A stretch of DNA of 64,000 nucleotides from Liquidambar formosana (taxonomy: Eukaryota > Streptophyta > Magnoliopsida > Saxifragales > Altingiaceae): NCBI GenBank assembly GCA_039720395.1, contig JBBPBK010000063.1:124001-188000 (forward strand). The letters run 5' to 3'. Below are positions 43,783 through 56,369 of this stretch, piece by piece (the first letter of the stretch is position 1; every line of letters starts with the position of its first letter). The translations under genes were made by a program, and so were the position numbers. Under the pieces are notes generated by a model. The model was not told the DNA's origin. It ran no database searches and worked only from the letters and a program-made list of their open reading frames with translations.

Positions 43783-44025
43783 CTAGGGGTGTAAACGAGG
43801 CAAATAATAGGTTGCTCAAGCTCGGCTCGTTAAATTAAAGCTTGAGCTTAATTCATTTATCTTATAAACGAGCTCGAACAAGCCTTTTATTGAGCCGAAC
43901 CCGAGTAGTACTTTTGATAAGCTTTAAAATGATACTCGAACTTAGCTCGTTTATCTCATGAGCAAGTTCGAACGAGCTTTATATCAAACCGATCTTGAGT
44001 CAAGCAACTCGTTTTACAGTCCTAG
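43783..44025. mobile_element. MITE with CTAGG ends and TTATAT duplication
   Basis: 243 bp. Left end CTAGGGGTGTAAACGAG and right end, inverted, CTAGGACTGTAAAACGAG. TTATAT lies on both sides (43777-43782 and 44026-44031). The interior has many GCTCG/CGAGC words. No coding. The superfamily was not fixed. Confidence 0.7.
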
Positions 44026-46936
44026 TTATATCATATATATGGTGGCCCTTTAGAAAGTAGTATAGTACCTTGGTTTCTAATACGCCCTCTTAGGTAAAGG
44101 GGCTTCATGCAATTACTAAGAATATACGCTGGGCAATATACATGGCCTTCAACGGAACTGTAACTTGCATCCCAATAAGCCCAAAAACTGGCCTCTATTC
44201 AGCTTATTGGAGGACTCGGATTCAAGCAGAGCTTGTATGGTCAGTTTCTCAGATAATTGGAAGGAGATATTAGCCCCAGACTCAATTACAAAGTGTAGAG
44301 TTTGGGCTCCGCCCTTATAAGAATTGTGATGTGTTCTCTGTTGGATCACAAGCACAAGGTCTACTGCGTGAATGTAATGAAACATGAATTCATTCAAGAT
44401 AAACAATCTATTCGTGAATTTATAAACAATAAAAATGCACGAGGAATACACTAGCAGCAATCCCTTGAAGGCAAACCAAGAAACAAGGAAAACAATATAC
44501 TTTAGGAGACAATTTATCAAACACCTAGAGGGCAATGATAAATAATAAAAAAATACACAATTAAAAACACCGACGTATTCGTGAAAAATCCTCCAACATG
44601 AATGGAAGAACCAAGGGACAAACTCAAACTCAATCTACTGTATCAAAACATGAATAGAATGATTTTTTTCCTCAAGTTTATGCCCAAAAGTTGAGATACA
44701 CAACAAGGGAGAAACCATACAAAATTACCTTCTGAAGCTTTTTCCAACCCAACCTATTACCATAAAGACATCCCAAACAACTTGTCAGAGAAAAACCAAA
44801 TAAAATTCTTGGTGATAAATTTTGCCACTGCTCATTTGGATTGACGTGTTTGCCGCGTTTTTGACAGAAAATTCCTGGACCGACAATTTTCATGCTCCAA
44901 GTTATGTCTGACTGTCTGTACTACGTTGCTCCATGGATAAGTTGTATTGGCGATGGACAATATCAACATCTACACCAAGGTAATTTTTGTGCGGCATTAC
45001 TTCAATTGCATTTTGATGTGAGTCATTCGTACCTAATTGGCAGATGGGTCAGGGCCAAACATAAAGGTTTTGACCCTACCAAAATAAATATTAGAATCCC
45101 AATAACGTCAGAATGGCCTTGTATGGAACAAGATTTTTATCGATTGAGTCATGGCAAATTTAGGGCAAGAATAAATAAAAAATCCTGTTCATCAAAACAG
45201 CCTTCTTGAAAGTGCAATTCTGAAATTAATGAGGTTCTAGTACTAGTTTTGCTTTGACGTGGAAGGAAACATAATAAGGCTAGGCAGAGATCATAACGTC
45301 ATCGTATGGATCGTGCCTACAAATCGAGTCAAGATTCAGTGTTGAGTTGCCACCAACGAGAAGTTTGATACGAGAGATTGAGAGTCTTTTTTTCTTTGGG
45401 TTTTCTTAACTTGTGTTCTTAAGTTATAATTAATTATCCAATCATTGCATTAAAAATAATAAAAATGCATTATAAATAGTGAAAGTTGCTTGTAAAAATG
45501 TTTGAAAAACTGTGAAAACACATTTTTTCATGTAATGATTGAATTATTAATTGTAACTTAGAACACACGTTAAGAAAACCATTTTTCTTTTGGTTAAAGG
45601 ATATCTTAAATCATTAGGTTCAGACAAATCCTCCTATGATACACAAATGATCCGTCAAGTCGTGCATTTGATAGTGATTGAAGAAAAATTAAAATTCAGA
45701 ATGTGCAATTTTTGAGCTACGGGTCATTGTCACCTGTACTACCCATGTGGATTGGCTGAGAGCCCGTTTGGAACACTTAATGGACTTCTTAGAAAAGTAA
45801 CTATGGGCAAAGTAGATGGCCTTCAGTTATCTTGTAGATCACTTCCCAGTAGCCGAAAACCAGGGTCAAATCGGCTTAATAGGGCAACTCAGATTTCAAA
45901 CAGAGCTTACATGGTCAATTTCTTGGTTCATTGGTAAGACCCATTAGCCCAAAATCCCAATTAAAACGGAGAGTTTGGGCTCTGCCCAGACGCATTAACC
46001 CAAAATCCAATTAAAGCAAATTAATTCGATTTTTTATCATGGATCATCTATATGAAAAAATTATCTAATTCAATAGTGCTATGTTGGGATAAAAAAATTT
46101 TAGGTGGAATTTGTTTTTGAGATGGAATTTGTAAAAATTTTATGAAAAATTTCCTTATAAAACTATTACAAATTTCATTTCAAAAACAAATTCTACTTAA
46201 AAATTTCTTATTCAAACATAGCGTAACCAACCATTGAAATTTCTTTATTGTTTGAGAAAATATCAAATTTTGTGAGTGTTCACCAAATTCTTAAAATAAA
46301 TAAAGAAAAAACATTAAAAAGATCTCTTGTCAAGTTTTCCACCTGAGATAAATGTTTCCATTAAGTGTAGGTCAAAATTCAATTTTGAGCATAATTGGAA
46401 ATAATCCGTATTATTTGCAATTTAAAAATATTTGTATGATTGATCTCAACATATATGCATGGCATACTATTTCATAGTATCATTACACCTGCGGGCCTCA
46501 CCTAAAGTGTTGGATTGACGAAAAGTGATCACACCTATCTGTTTTATGTCCTTTTCATTCTAGATTTCTAGCCAACATTCAAACTTTCATATCCACATGC
46601 TAATGACGACAGCAATGATGATTGTTACTGCTTGGAGCCCAAGGTAGCTTCGAGTAAAACAAATGTAGTATGGACTTTTCTATAGTTTGATCTTCGCATG
46701 GACTTTTCTATTTTTTTTAAAATTATTCTGATCATTAAATTGAAGACACGGGTCCTATCACATGTTTAGACTTCGTCTCATCATTCCCAAAAAGAAAACA
46801 AGAACTAAATTTGTACACGTCTATCATAATTTCCTAACCCTTTCCCCTTTCCCCTTCGGATTTGGGATGGGTAAAGCTCTCTTTAAACCATTGAGGATTG
46901 TTGATCCGTACGCATAGTTTTGAACCAATATTTGCC
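44026..46936. other. spacer between P450 copies 4 and 5, with a direct repeat
   Basis: No supported gene. A degenerate direct repeat of about 180 bp lies at 44140-44320 and 45815-45995 (shared ATGGCCTTCA, AGAGCTT and GAGAGTTTGGGCTC). The final 60 bp hold the core promoter candidate of copy 5 (CTTTAAACCATTGAGGATTG, 46881-46900). Confidence 0.5.
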
Positions 46937-47665
46937 ATGGCAATGCTTTTACTTCTCCTCTCGAGCTCTGTGTGTGTGTACCTCCTCTCAACTCTCCTCA
47001 AGTTTCTTCACAAAGTATGGTGGACTCCCATTCGCATACGGAAAATGATGAGAGCACAGGGTATCAAAGGCCCTCCTTACAGATTCATCAATGGAAATCT
47101 CAAAGAAATCGTCCACATGAGGACGGAATCCATGAGCAAACCCATGGATTTGTCATCACATTCCATGTTCCCCAGAATTCTGCCTCATATTTACTCATGG
47201 GGCAAGATTTATGGTAACAATTAAGTTGTTATAATTATTATTACTTTTTTCTTTTTTCTTTCTCTCTTTCTTTCTTTCTTTCTTTTTTTTTTTTTTTCCT
47301 GAATCCGAGTTCCAAGAAACAATCTGACTAAATTGTATATGTATTGGATAGGGATGAATTTTCTATATTGGTATGGTCCTCAAGCTCATTTGGTGATTAC
47401 GGAACCAGAAATGATCAAAGAGATATTGAACGATAGAGATGGAGCTTATCCCAAACAAGAGACACAATTCTATGCCAAGAAGATTTTTGGAGATGGGCTG
47501 GCGACATCCAAAGGTGAAAAATGGGCAAAGCAACGGAAACTAGCAAACCATGCTTTCCATGGGGAGAGCTTGAAAGTACGCACCTACTTTTGACACTAAT
47601 CCTACTCTTAGAGTTAAAGTGCCATTGTTCCATCAATTTTAATCACTTCAAACAATGATTTTTTT

Positions 47666-47707
<42 letters not shown>

Positions 47708-49916
47708 GTTTTAAGGGGAGTAAGTATATAAAAAAAGAAAAGAATACAGGTACAGCCAGAGCCCATAGGCTGCAAAGAGAGCAGAACCATCTTAAACAAT
47801 AAATTTTCAAAACATTTGTAATAATGTTAAGAGTTTCTCCTGATAGTATGGATGGATGGTGTTGCAGAACATGATTCCAGCAATGGTTGCTAGTACTGAG
47901 ATGATGCTAGAAAGGTGGAAACTTCATGAAGGCAAAGAGATTGAGGTTTCCAAAGAATTAAGGGAATTGACGTCAGAAGTGATTTCCAGGACAGCTTTTG
48001 GGCACAGTTTCTTGGAAGGGAAGAACGTTTTTGAGATGTTGATGAAGTTGTCTGTAATAGCTTCCCGAAATGCATTCAAAGTCAGGTTCCCCACCATCAG
48101 GTAAATTCAACTTTCACAGGACTAGAGTTTGGGCCTAGTTAAAGTTAATGTCAATAAGATTTGAAGCGATAAACAAAAGCAGGCAAGAGAGACCTCCACA
48201 TGTAGTGTGCAGACAGCCTGTGCATCGAATATGAACCATCAATAATGTTACGCACCCACAGACCATGCCCTGCGTGTGGTGCTTTTTAGGAAGGGCTCTG
48301 AATCAGGAAGTCAGGAGTCAGTCAAAACATAATGTGATTTTTTATTTTTATTTTTTTTTAAATCTTTTTCTTTGATCCCATTAGTTTTTTCATTGATTCC
48401 AAAGGAATACATATCTTATATATATACTCTTTGACTTATAAGACTTAAAATTCTTTAGTAAAGTGTTCTTCCCTCTTCTTACTTACCTAGACTGTATACA
48501 AAACACACATTTCTCCTTTACCCTGAGGCTACCTAAATACAGAGTTTAAATTTTACAATCACTAAATATCATTAGCTAGTATAATACATAAAGCTCTTGA
48601 AAACACATTGAGTTTTGATGTTGTGCAAACACACATGTACACAGTGACATGCCATAGGAGGCATTTGAAGACCTTTACCTGCATGCCAATCTTAACAATC
48701 AGAGAGCTTCTTTCCCTTTTGTAAAAGTCCTTCTATATTTGCATTATTTAGAGGGAGGTGTGCTTGAGGTCATTCATTTAGAATATATATAAACTATGAT
48801 GATGTAGTAGAAATTGAACTATTTACTGATTTAGATGGAGAATCTTGATGATTTGAGATTACAATGTCTAATCTATAATTGTGATCACGCCATATATTCT
48901 TGCTCTATGCTGAACATCATAGATCCAAGGTCTTGGGCTATTCCAACAAAAATGGGTGGTTGCATTTCTTATCATCGTGTCAATTAATCTTTCATCCATG
49001 CACTCCGCAGTAAATTTATAAAGAATAACGACGACATTGAATTGGAGAAACTTGAGAAAGGCATACGAAACTTAGTGATTGAAATGATAAAGAAGAGAGA
49101 AGAGAAGGTGATGACCGGAGAAGTGGACAGCTTTGGGAGTGATTTTCTTGGATTACTTGTAAAGGCCAATCATGACGCCGATGAGAACAAGAGGATCTCA
49201 GTAGATGTTATGGTCGATGAATGCAAGACGTTTTACATTGCTGGACAAGAAACGACTAATGCCTTACTTACCTGGGCCTTCTATCTTCTAGCAATCCATA
49301 CAGATTGGCAACAGGAGGCAAGGAAGGAGGTGCTTGAGTTATTTGGCCAACAAACTCCAAATTCGGATGGAGTTGCGAGATTGAAGACTGTAAGAAAAAT
49401 CATAATCTTAATCAAATTTTATATACTTAGTGCATTTCACTCAATTTCAAAATCTGATATTCATATCTTTTTTTCTTTTATGTGCAGATGAATATGATCA
49501 TTCACGAATCTCTAAGATTGTACCCCCCTGCGTCTAACCTTATAAGAAATGTTAAAAGAGAAGTAAGACTGGGGAAGCTCACTCTTCCAGCTAATCTAAA
49601 ATTGTACATCCCAACTCTAGCACTTCACAATGACCCTAATATATGGGGAGAAGATGTGCATCTTTTCAAACCAGAGAGATTCTCAGAAGGGCTTGCTAAA
49701 GCTACGAACAACAATATGGCCGCATTTTTCCCCTTTGGCTTGGGACCTCGATCTTGTGTGGGGATGAACTTTGCAACCACCGAAGCCAAGATTGCTCTTT
49801 CAATGATTCTGCAACGCTACACCTTCACACTCTCTCCAGCCTATGTCCATTCACCATTTCAGCTTGTCACAACTCGCCCGCAACATGGACTTCAGATTAT
49901 AATCCGAGCAGTGTAG
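46937..49916 (+). CDS. cytochrome P450 copy 5, CYP749A-like
   Basis: Five exons: 46937-47213, 47352-47575, 47868-48100, 49011-49389, 49488-49916, giving 513 aa (one extra residue in exon 1). Anchor, GIKGPPYR, WAKQR, AGQETTN, ESLR, FKPERF and PFGLGPRSCVG are intact. Intron 2 has the donor GTACGC and holds a 31-base G run. Exon 1 is closest to copy 2. Intron 3 is 0.9 kb. A likely functional ER P450; substrate unknown. Confidence 0.9.
47676..47706 (+). repeat. G homopolymer tract in intron 2 of copy 5
   Basis: 31 G after a T run. It could form a G-quadruplex in DNA or RNA, but the length may be an assembly estimate. Confidence 0.85.
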
Positions 49917-49967
49917 TTTGAAAATTAGTAAAGCATGTATTTAGTGCACAGAACATCTAGACATTGA

Positions 49968-50106
49968 GGGCTTGCTTGTTTGGCCGGAATAGGTGGGAAT
50001 GGGAATGGAATGGAATAAAATTTTAGCAGTGAGCGGGACCACTCACCATTGAAATCTCATTCCATTTCATTCCGATTCCCTTGGATCCCGACCAAACAAG
50101 CATGCC
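49968..50106. mobile_element. 139-bp foldback MITE
   Basis: Inverted arms of about 60 bp begin GGCTTGCTTGTTTGG and its complement CCAAACAAGCATGCC. The arms continue as GGGAATGGGAATGGAATGG-like runs. The two arms meet near an AGTGAGCGG/CCACTCACC centre. Confidence 0.65.
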
Positions 50107-51529
50107 ATGAGGCCTATGGATTCTGTAGCTCACAGGGAGTACAACTAAATATTGTGGAATAATCAGGGTATTTGATCAATAAACATGCCTACATTGTGAG
50201 TAAATAGTATTTCTAATTATATATCAGTTCATCATAGAGGGAGGGAAAACATCATATAGAAACTGTTGAAATGCTGCTTGGTTTTTTGGAAATATGCTTG
50301 CTTTCACAGACCTCATAGGCAAATATAGAGTACAACCCCTCATCCTCCGCCATGTAAATCACATATAATCATCACAATATCCAATTTAATGGAGACACTT
50401 ATAGAAAGAATGTAACCTGTATTGCTTTGCCGTCTGTCACCAGCCTCAACGGCAGAGGGCGGAGTCTGGCGAATCGACGAGTGCGGAGACCCAATCCCAG
50501 GAGAGAGAGGGGCAGATTTTGGCAATGGCTTTAGCTTTTTAGAGAGAGAGAGACCCTAATCCAGATTCTCGTCTCGACTCAGACAAAATAACATAGCCCA
50601 CCATTAAAAAGTTTTGTTGCAATTGATTTTTGAACAGATTTCTCCTAATCTCTGTCTCTTCTTCTTCAGGCTTCCCATTGGATAGGTTTACATAGAAAAA
50701 GGCTAAAAGTCTTTGAGGTTGGGAGGTCTGTTTTTCTCCACTTTGCAGGTGAGAGACCTTTGAGATATCAGTCATCTTGGGGCTGGTATGGGTACTCATA
50801 TTTGATGGGTGGCAAAAATCTTGGCCACCTTAATCAATGGAACTGGATTTGTGATAGAGCTGCAATGGTGACTCAGACCTCTCTGTCCTCGCACAGCAAA
50901 TAATCCCACCGACCAAACCAATTAGAACGTAACAATTTCGAATCTAGCCGCAGCTGAGAACGAGAGAATGAGCGATTGTGCTGGTTTAGGGCTATAGAGA
51001 AAGAGATGAATGGGTAAGAGGAGAAACTGCTTGGAATGGGTAAACAGTTACACTCGGGTTCGGGGTTTAAGTCTAACCCGACCCAAATTTGTGATAAAAG
51101 GAGATCGAATGTGGCTCTTACATGAATGGGTAAATTACATACAATCCTCCTAAAATATTGGGATCAACGGATTACTCCTCTAATGTACAAAACCATGTAA
51201 TGTATTCCTAAAATTTTTTATATTTTAGAAAAATTGGCAAAAAGTCCATATGCATAAATTTTTAGAGACGTATCATGCGTATTTTTTTTTAAAGGGAAAT
51301 TCTATATACAATAACTAATTATTTTTATTTTTATTTTATTTTAAAAAGTCCTTAAGCATCAGGGTAGAACAAAACCAGTTAGTATCCAGTTAGTAGAACA
51401 AAACCAAACTATACTTTAAACTTATAATAAAGAAGATTATTCATATCTCTACATAGAAATGAGAAAAGCTTTTGTGGTGCAGTCCACCACCACTAGAAGC
51501 CAGTATAATAAATCCCAAGATTTGAACAT
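50107..51529. other. spacer downstream of P450 copy 5
   Basis: I see no gene or repeat that I can name. Short frames on both strands have no family signal. Confidence 0.5.
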
Positions 51530-51917
51530 TTGTCCGCAACGCAACTGCCTTCTCTAAAGATATGAGAACATTGAAAGTCTATAGATTTTAAGTAAACTTG
51601 ACGATTAAGCCATTGGGTTTATAAGCTCCAAGGAGGAATATAAGACGGATTTTGAAGACAATGAACAACTGTTGTTGAGTCTGATTCCAACCAAAGTTTG
51701 TGCCAACCATTATGCCATGCATACTCAATGCCAATCAAAGCAGCTAGAAGTTCTACACAAAATGCTGTTTGGACGCCAAATTAGAAGTAAAACCACCTTT
51801 AACAAATCCACGACAAGAACAAAATATTCCTACTGCCACTACAGGACTCAGATTACCTTGCGCCAATCCATCAGTATTGAGTTTAATCCAAGTTGGGGGT
51901 GGAAGGTACCAATGAAC
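51530..51917 (-). pseudogene. RNase H-like (RVT_3) remnant, probably from a LINE
   Basis: Two - strand frames together show the plant RVT_3 pattern: PPPTWIKLNTDG, then after a frameshift ELLAALIGIEYAW, LWLESDSTTVV and a final FREGSCVADK. A frameshift and several stops break it. RVT_3 domains occur at the C-end of plant LINE polyproteins and in related host genes. The rest of the LINE is not found here. Confidence 0.65.
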
Positions 51918-52009
51918 CGCAATGATGGTAGGAGCCTTCCTAGGAATACCCTTGATACCAAGGGAGTGGCAGATTCAGTACCAAGCTTAAAAAGCTCAGC
52001 ACAGTGCCG

Positions 52010-52148
52010 AGGTGATCTCGACTGCCATCTCAGTTTTGGACGGTTGAGATTGAAAGATGAAAAAGTTACCAAAATGCCCTTATAGGGGTATCTTTTTCAT
52101 CTTTCAATCTCAACCATCCAAAACCAAGATGGACAGTCGAGATCACCT
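52010..52148. mobile_element. 139-bp foldback element at a duplication border
   Basis: Arms of about 65 bp are inverted copies with few mismatches, ending AGGTGATCTCGACTG and CAGTCGAGATCACCT. Directly after it the sequence becomes the block shared with 32139 onward, so it marks the left edge of the copy 3 / copy 6 duplication. Confidence 0.7.
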
Positions 52149-52677
52149 AGTGAGGTAATGGTGACTTACTACTATCAAAGATAAAGTTTGGATTTTTTTT
52201 TTTTTTTTTGGGTACACTTGGAGGGACTCGAACCTTAACATATCTTATTTCTATCATTTACCCCATCCTTCCTCACCACTCACCAATAAGCTAGTCTTTT
52301 CCCTTTTTTTTTTTTTTTTTTTTTTGGCGCCTTACTTCATTTATCCAATGTCTTTTCTCCTATCCAATTTTTTTCCACCTAACAAGAAGGCGTCCCCATC
52401 CCCCTTGGCAGAGTGAGACAGTGAGACCAATACTTGTAGATGCAAGATATATCCGGTAAGCATACGATCAACCTCTCCATAGCTCCTTCCAATCTTAAAA
52501 TATTGGGAAATGAAGCCCAAACGTTGCCATCTAGTTCATGTCTTTCCCAAGCACAACAAGATATACTCCTGTTCCCTTTCACATTGCACAGCAGCAAAGG
52601 AACTACTTAAATCCTTGAGGATAGTTGGTATATATCTACATGATTCTGAGTGCATAGTTTAAACAAAGACTAGTGCC

Positions 52678-54463
52678 ATGGAAATCCTTACAATTATCCT
52701 CTTGAGCTGTGTGTGTCTGTACCTCTTCTTCACTCTCGTCAAGTACTTTCTTCATAGAGTATGGTGGACTCCCATTCGCTTACAAAAAATGATGAGGGCA
52801 CAGGGAATCAAAGGCCCTCCTTACAGATTTCTCCGTGGAAACACCAAAGAAATTTCTAGCATGATAAGAGAATCCATGGGCAAACGCATGGATATATCAC
52901 ATCACATATTCCACAGAGTTCAGCCTCACATATACTCATGGGTCAAGTTATATGGTAACCCAATTGTTGCAATTAATTTTCCGGACCCTTGATCTAAGAC
53001 ACAAATTTAATTAACTAATTTTATTTTTTTCAATACGTGTGTACATTGTTGTTAAATAGGGACGAATTTTATTAATTGGTCTGATCCTCATGCTCAAGTG
53101 GTTGTCACGGAACCAGGACTGATCAAAGAGATTCTGAGTAACAGAGATGGAGCTTTTTGGAAAGCAGAGGCAAAGTGTTTTTAAATAGTCTACTAGGAGA
53201 TGGGGTGGCAACAACCGAAGGTGAAAAATGGGTAAAGCTACGGAAACCATCAAACCATGCCTTCCATGGGGAGAGCTTGAAAGTAAGCTAGCTCCTCCTG
53301 ACACTAATCCTACTTTCATTATTGTTGTTTTTTATTTATTTATTTTCAAAGTGGTCATCATCTCTTTCGGTTTGCTGCATGAATGAACATTGAACATAAT
53401 CAGTCATTTGCATTCATTAGTTTATCAGAAGAGGCTAAAATTTTAGTAATTTTGTCCTAATTGATATGGATGCATGGTGTTGCAGAGTATGAATCCGGCA
53501 ATGATTGCTAGTACTGAGATGATGCTAGAAAGGTCATGAAGGCAAAGAGATTGACGCTTTCCAGGAATTAAGGCTACTGCCATCAGAAGTGATTTCAAGG
53601 ACAGCTTTTGGGAGCAGTTACTTAGAAGGGGAGAAGATATTTGACATGTTGCTCAATTTGTGTTTTATATCTTCCCGAACTGCTTTTAGAATCAGTTTGC
53701 CAGGCATCAGGTAAAATTCTACTTTGATCTGACTAGAAGTTTGCCAATATAGCCTTGTGGCCTATTGCCATTTCTCTCCCAATTTAACTTATTGGGAGAG
53801 ATTCTAAAGCACTTTGGTAGGATGAAGTTTGGGATAAGGGACCCAATCTCATGGGTTAGACTGAACAGTTGTATATATGGGCTGTCTATCCCTTGGCCGA
53901 AAATAAATAATAATAATGATAATGATAATGAAGGTTAGAGCTTGGGCCTAAATGAAGTTAAAGTTTAATGAGCCGAAGAATTGTAACAAAAAACAAAAAC
54001 AATCATAAGATAGGTTAGGCCATTAGGGGTGCAACTTAAAATGGATGATTTGATGAGATTACCATGTGTAACTTCTATTGTCATAATTGATCTAATTTTA
54101 GCTGTATGCCCAACATCGTAGATCCAAGGTCTTGGACTATTTCCATCAAAGTAGGTACATGATTGCATATCTTATCCTTGTGTCAATTAATCTTTCATCC
54201 ATACTGCAGTAAAATCTTAAAAACCAAGGATGATATTGAATCAGAGAATCTGGTAAAAGGAATAAGCGATTGCATAATAGAAATGATAAAGAAGAGAGAA
54301 GAGAAGGTGATGACAGGAGAAATAGACAGCTTTGGGAGTGATTTTCTTGGATTACTTCTAAAGGCCAATCATGATGCATTACACGATTTATAACCACATT
54401 TTATATAATTATATGCATTACACGACATACATAATCTCAATTTCACCGGCCTTCTCTCCCTTC

Positions 54464-54494
<31 letters not shown>

Positions 54495-54722
54495 GTGGGG
54501 TGCAGATGAATATGATCATTCATGAATCTCTAAAGATTATATCCTCCTGTAAATGCCTTAACAAGAAATGTTAGCAGAGAAGTGAAGGTGGGGAAGCTGA
54601 TTTTTCCAGCAAATATAAAATTGCACACGCCAACTCTAGCAGCTCACTATAACCCAAGTATATGGGGAAGGGATGTACACCTTTTCAAACCAGAGAGATT
54701 CTCGGAAGGGGTTGCTAAAGCA
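52678..54722 (+). pseudogene. cytochrome P450 copy 6, CYP749A-like pseudogene
   Basis: Sister of copy 3, sharing the upstream region and exon 1 almost entirely. Exon 1 (52678-52954) is open with one extra residue. Exon 2 (from 53060) has a 1-bp deletion that leads to a stop near 53183. Exon 3 (from about 53488) has an 8-bp deletion in the ERWKLHEGK region. Exon 4 (from about 54210) is cut after the NHDA codons, so the I-helix AGQETTN segment is missing. Exon 5 (from about 54506) has an added A near the ESLR motif and is cut after GVAKA, so the haem-binding Cys loop is gone. No active P450 can come from it. Confidence 0.9.
54474..54500 (+). repeat. G homopolymer tract at the exon 5 acceptor of copy 6
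   Basis: 22 G, one T, then 4 G directly before TGCAG. It replaces the T-rich tract of the intact copies. Confidence 0.85.
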
Positions 54723-54808
54723 GGTATTTGCCAAATACCTGCTTTTATACCAATGTATTATGTACTTGACTACTAGGCCTTACATGGAACCGCGTTTGTC
54801 ATAGGACC
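54723..54808. repeat. P450 spacer fragment fused to copy 6
   Basis: TATTTGCCAAATACCTGCTT and the following bases match the spacers before copies 3 and 4 (about 31800 and 39950). The tail of copy 6 was therefore lost by a deletion that joined exon 5 to the spacer of a further P450 copy, before the retroelement inserted. Confidence 0.7.
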
Positions 54809-55416
54809 TGTACAGGGTAAAAACTACTCCCCGAGATCTGATGATGATGAAGGAGCTAGTTCTCGAGTGTGGACCTGCACTCATAAGCTTAGAAAACAAA
54901 GTTAGAGGGTAGGCCGAGGTGGGTTTTGGCCGAGCCCTCTCCAAAGCTTAAGTCAGTCGCTGTTTATGGAGGAAGAGGATAGGAAGAAGAAGGATTTTTT
55001 TAGAATTAGGGTACTGTAGCTTACCTTATTTGGTTGTATCGTATTCTATTTATATCCACTTGTACGGACTGACCATGTGAGGTCAGATAACTGCCTTGGT
55101 TAGGTCAGATCTGACCATGGTTTGCCAATAACCATCTGATCATGGTTTACTGATCATGGTTGAGCAAAAGACCATGGTTCCCTGTAAACGTTGTGTCAGG
55201 AATTACAGCTGTAATAACAGTTTTGGACTGTAATAGTAGTTTGGATTGTAGCGTGAGCTATGGGACAGGTGTCCCGAGCTGAGTATAAAGGCCCCAAGCT
55301 AGGAGATCACGTATGCCTCAACAGATCTCGCTGAGTTGCTTTAGCCACGTGTCAATAATTCTAGTTTGAGCTCTTTAGCCCGAGCTGGGTCCTCGGTTCA
55401 GAGATATTCCCACACA
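54809..55416 (-). repeat. 3' LTR of the second Tat element
   Basis: 608 bp. On the - strand it starts TGTGTGGGAATATC after a purine-rich CATAATTGGGACAAAT and ends ACCCTGTACA. The left border is the point where the P450 spacer homology stops. The right border is set by the purine tract and by alignment with the solo LTR at 23993. A TATAAATA box on the - strand lies at about 55047-55056. Confidence 0.6.
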
Positions 55417-56369
55417 ATTTGTCCCAATTATGATTTTTCTGAGTTGGGACTTATCATAATTTCATAGTTGCTGAATGCCTCACACTATACTCCTATGGCG
55501 TTTGGCCTTCTAAAGCTTAGCTGGCAAAGTGTGCAGTTACGTCCTTCCATATTTCAAGGCAGTAACATCATGCGCAATTAAGCTGTCACATCCACCGTAT
55601 ATTGCATTTAATGCTCCAGAAGCATTATGTCTTTGGGGAGAAACAAGTCACTGTTTACTTTGCCTTTTGCCTTCTCTCTCTCTCTCTTTCCTGTTCTTTG
55701 TTCTCTATCTGTTCTCTGCCTTCTGTCTTCACCAGAAAGTGCTGTACACGTTGCTTCTTCGCCGAAATCCACCATCGTTCATCATTTACTTGCTGGAGAA
55801 GGTCTTTCTTGGTTCTTTTCACGGTTTAAAGATTTACTCCACTGCCGTTGTCCTATTCTTGAGCACTGTTTTGGTTCCTCTGCCGCTTTAAAAGCCATCC
55901 TTCGGAGAGTTTCACCGTCGCGCGCTCGTATCTTTTCTGTAGATTTGCTTTCCGACATGCTTCCTGAGATTTGCGACGATATATTTCTTTCCTTGTCCTT
56001 ATTTTTAATTTGTTCAACATTATTTTCTTTGCTTGGGATTGTTGGTGTTGCTCTTGGGGTTTGTTTCGTGATTCTAGGGTTTTCCTCTAATTATTTGGGG
56101 CAAATCGCTAAGATTCCAACTTTCCTGCATTTTAGGGTTTGAAAACCCCATCTCGGGGTAAATTTAAGATAAAGACCCTTGGTCTCCTCTTTTTGGATTT
56201 TTCCAACACCAAGTTAAGTGATTTCTGAGTTGACACTTAGAATAATTTTTGAGTTTGTCAAGGCAAGGCAAACATACCTGTCAGAACATTGTTCTAAAGA
56301 CTCAGGTCGGAGCATGTGAGGAGAGATAGTTGATCTTGGATTTAACCTTCCCACTTTCAAACTTGGCAG
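55417..56369 (+). promoter_or_regulatory. leader/promoter region of the second antisense gene
   Basis: About 950 bp between the LTR and the first recognisable coding part of the + strand gene. It contains a CT-rich leader-like stretch at 55670-55735 and T-rich, intron-like sequence at 55980-56150. The open frame here has no family signal and is read as 5' UTR or intron. Confidence 0.35.

Noticed and set aside
55627..56142. 171-aa hydrophobic + strand ORF
   Set aside because: Low-complexity Ser/Leu/Phe translation over a CT-rich leader and T-rich intron-like DNA; no domain.
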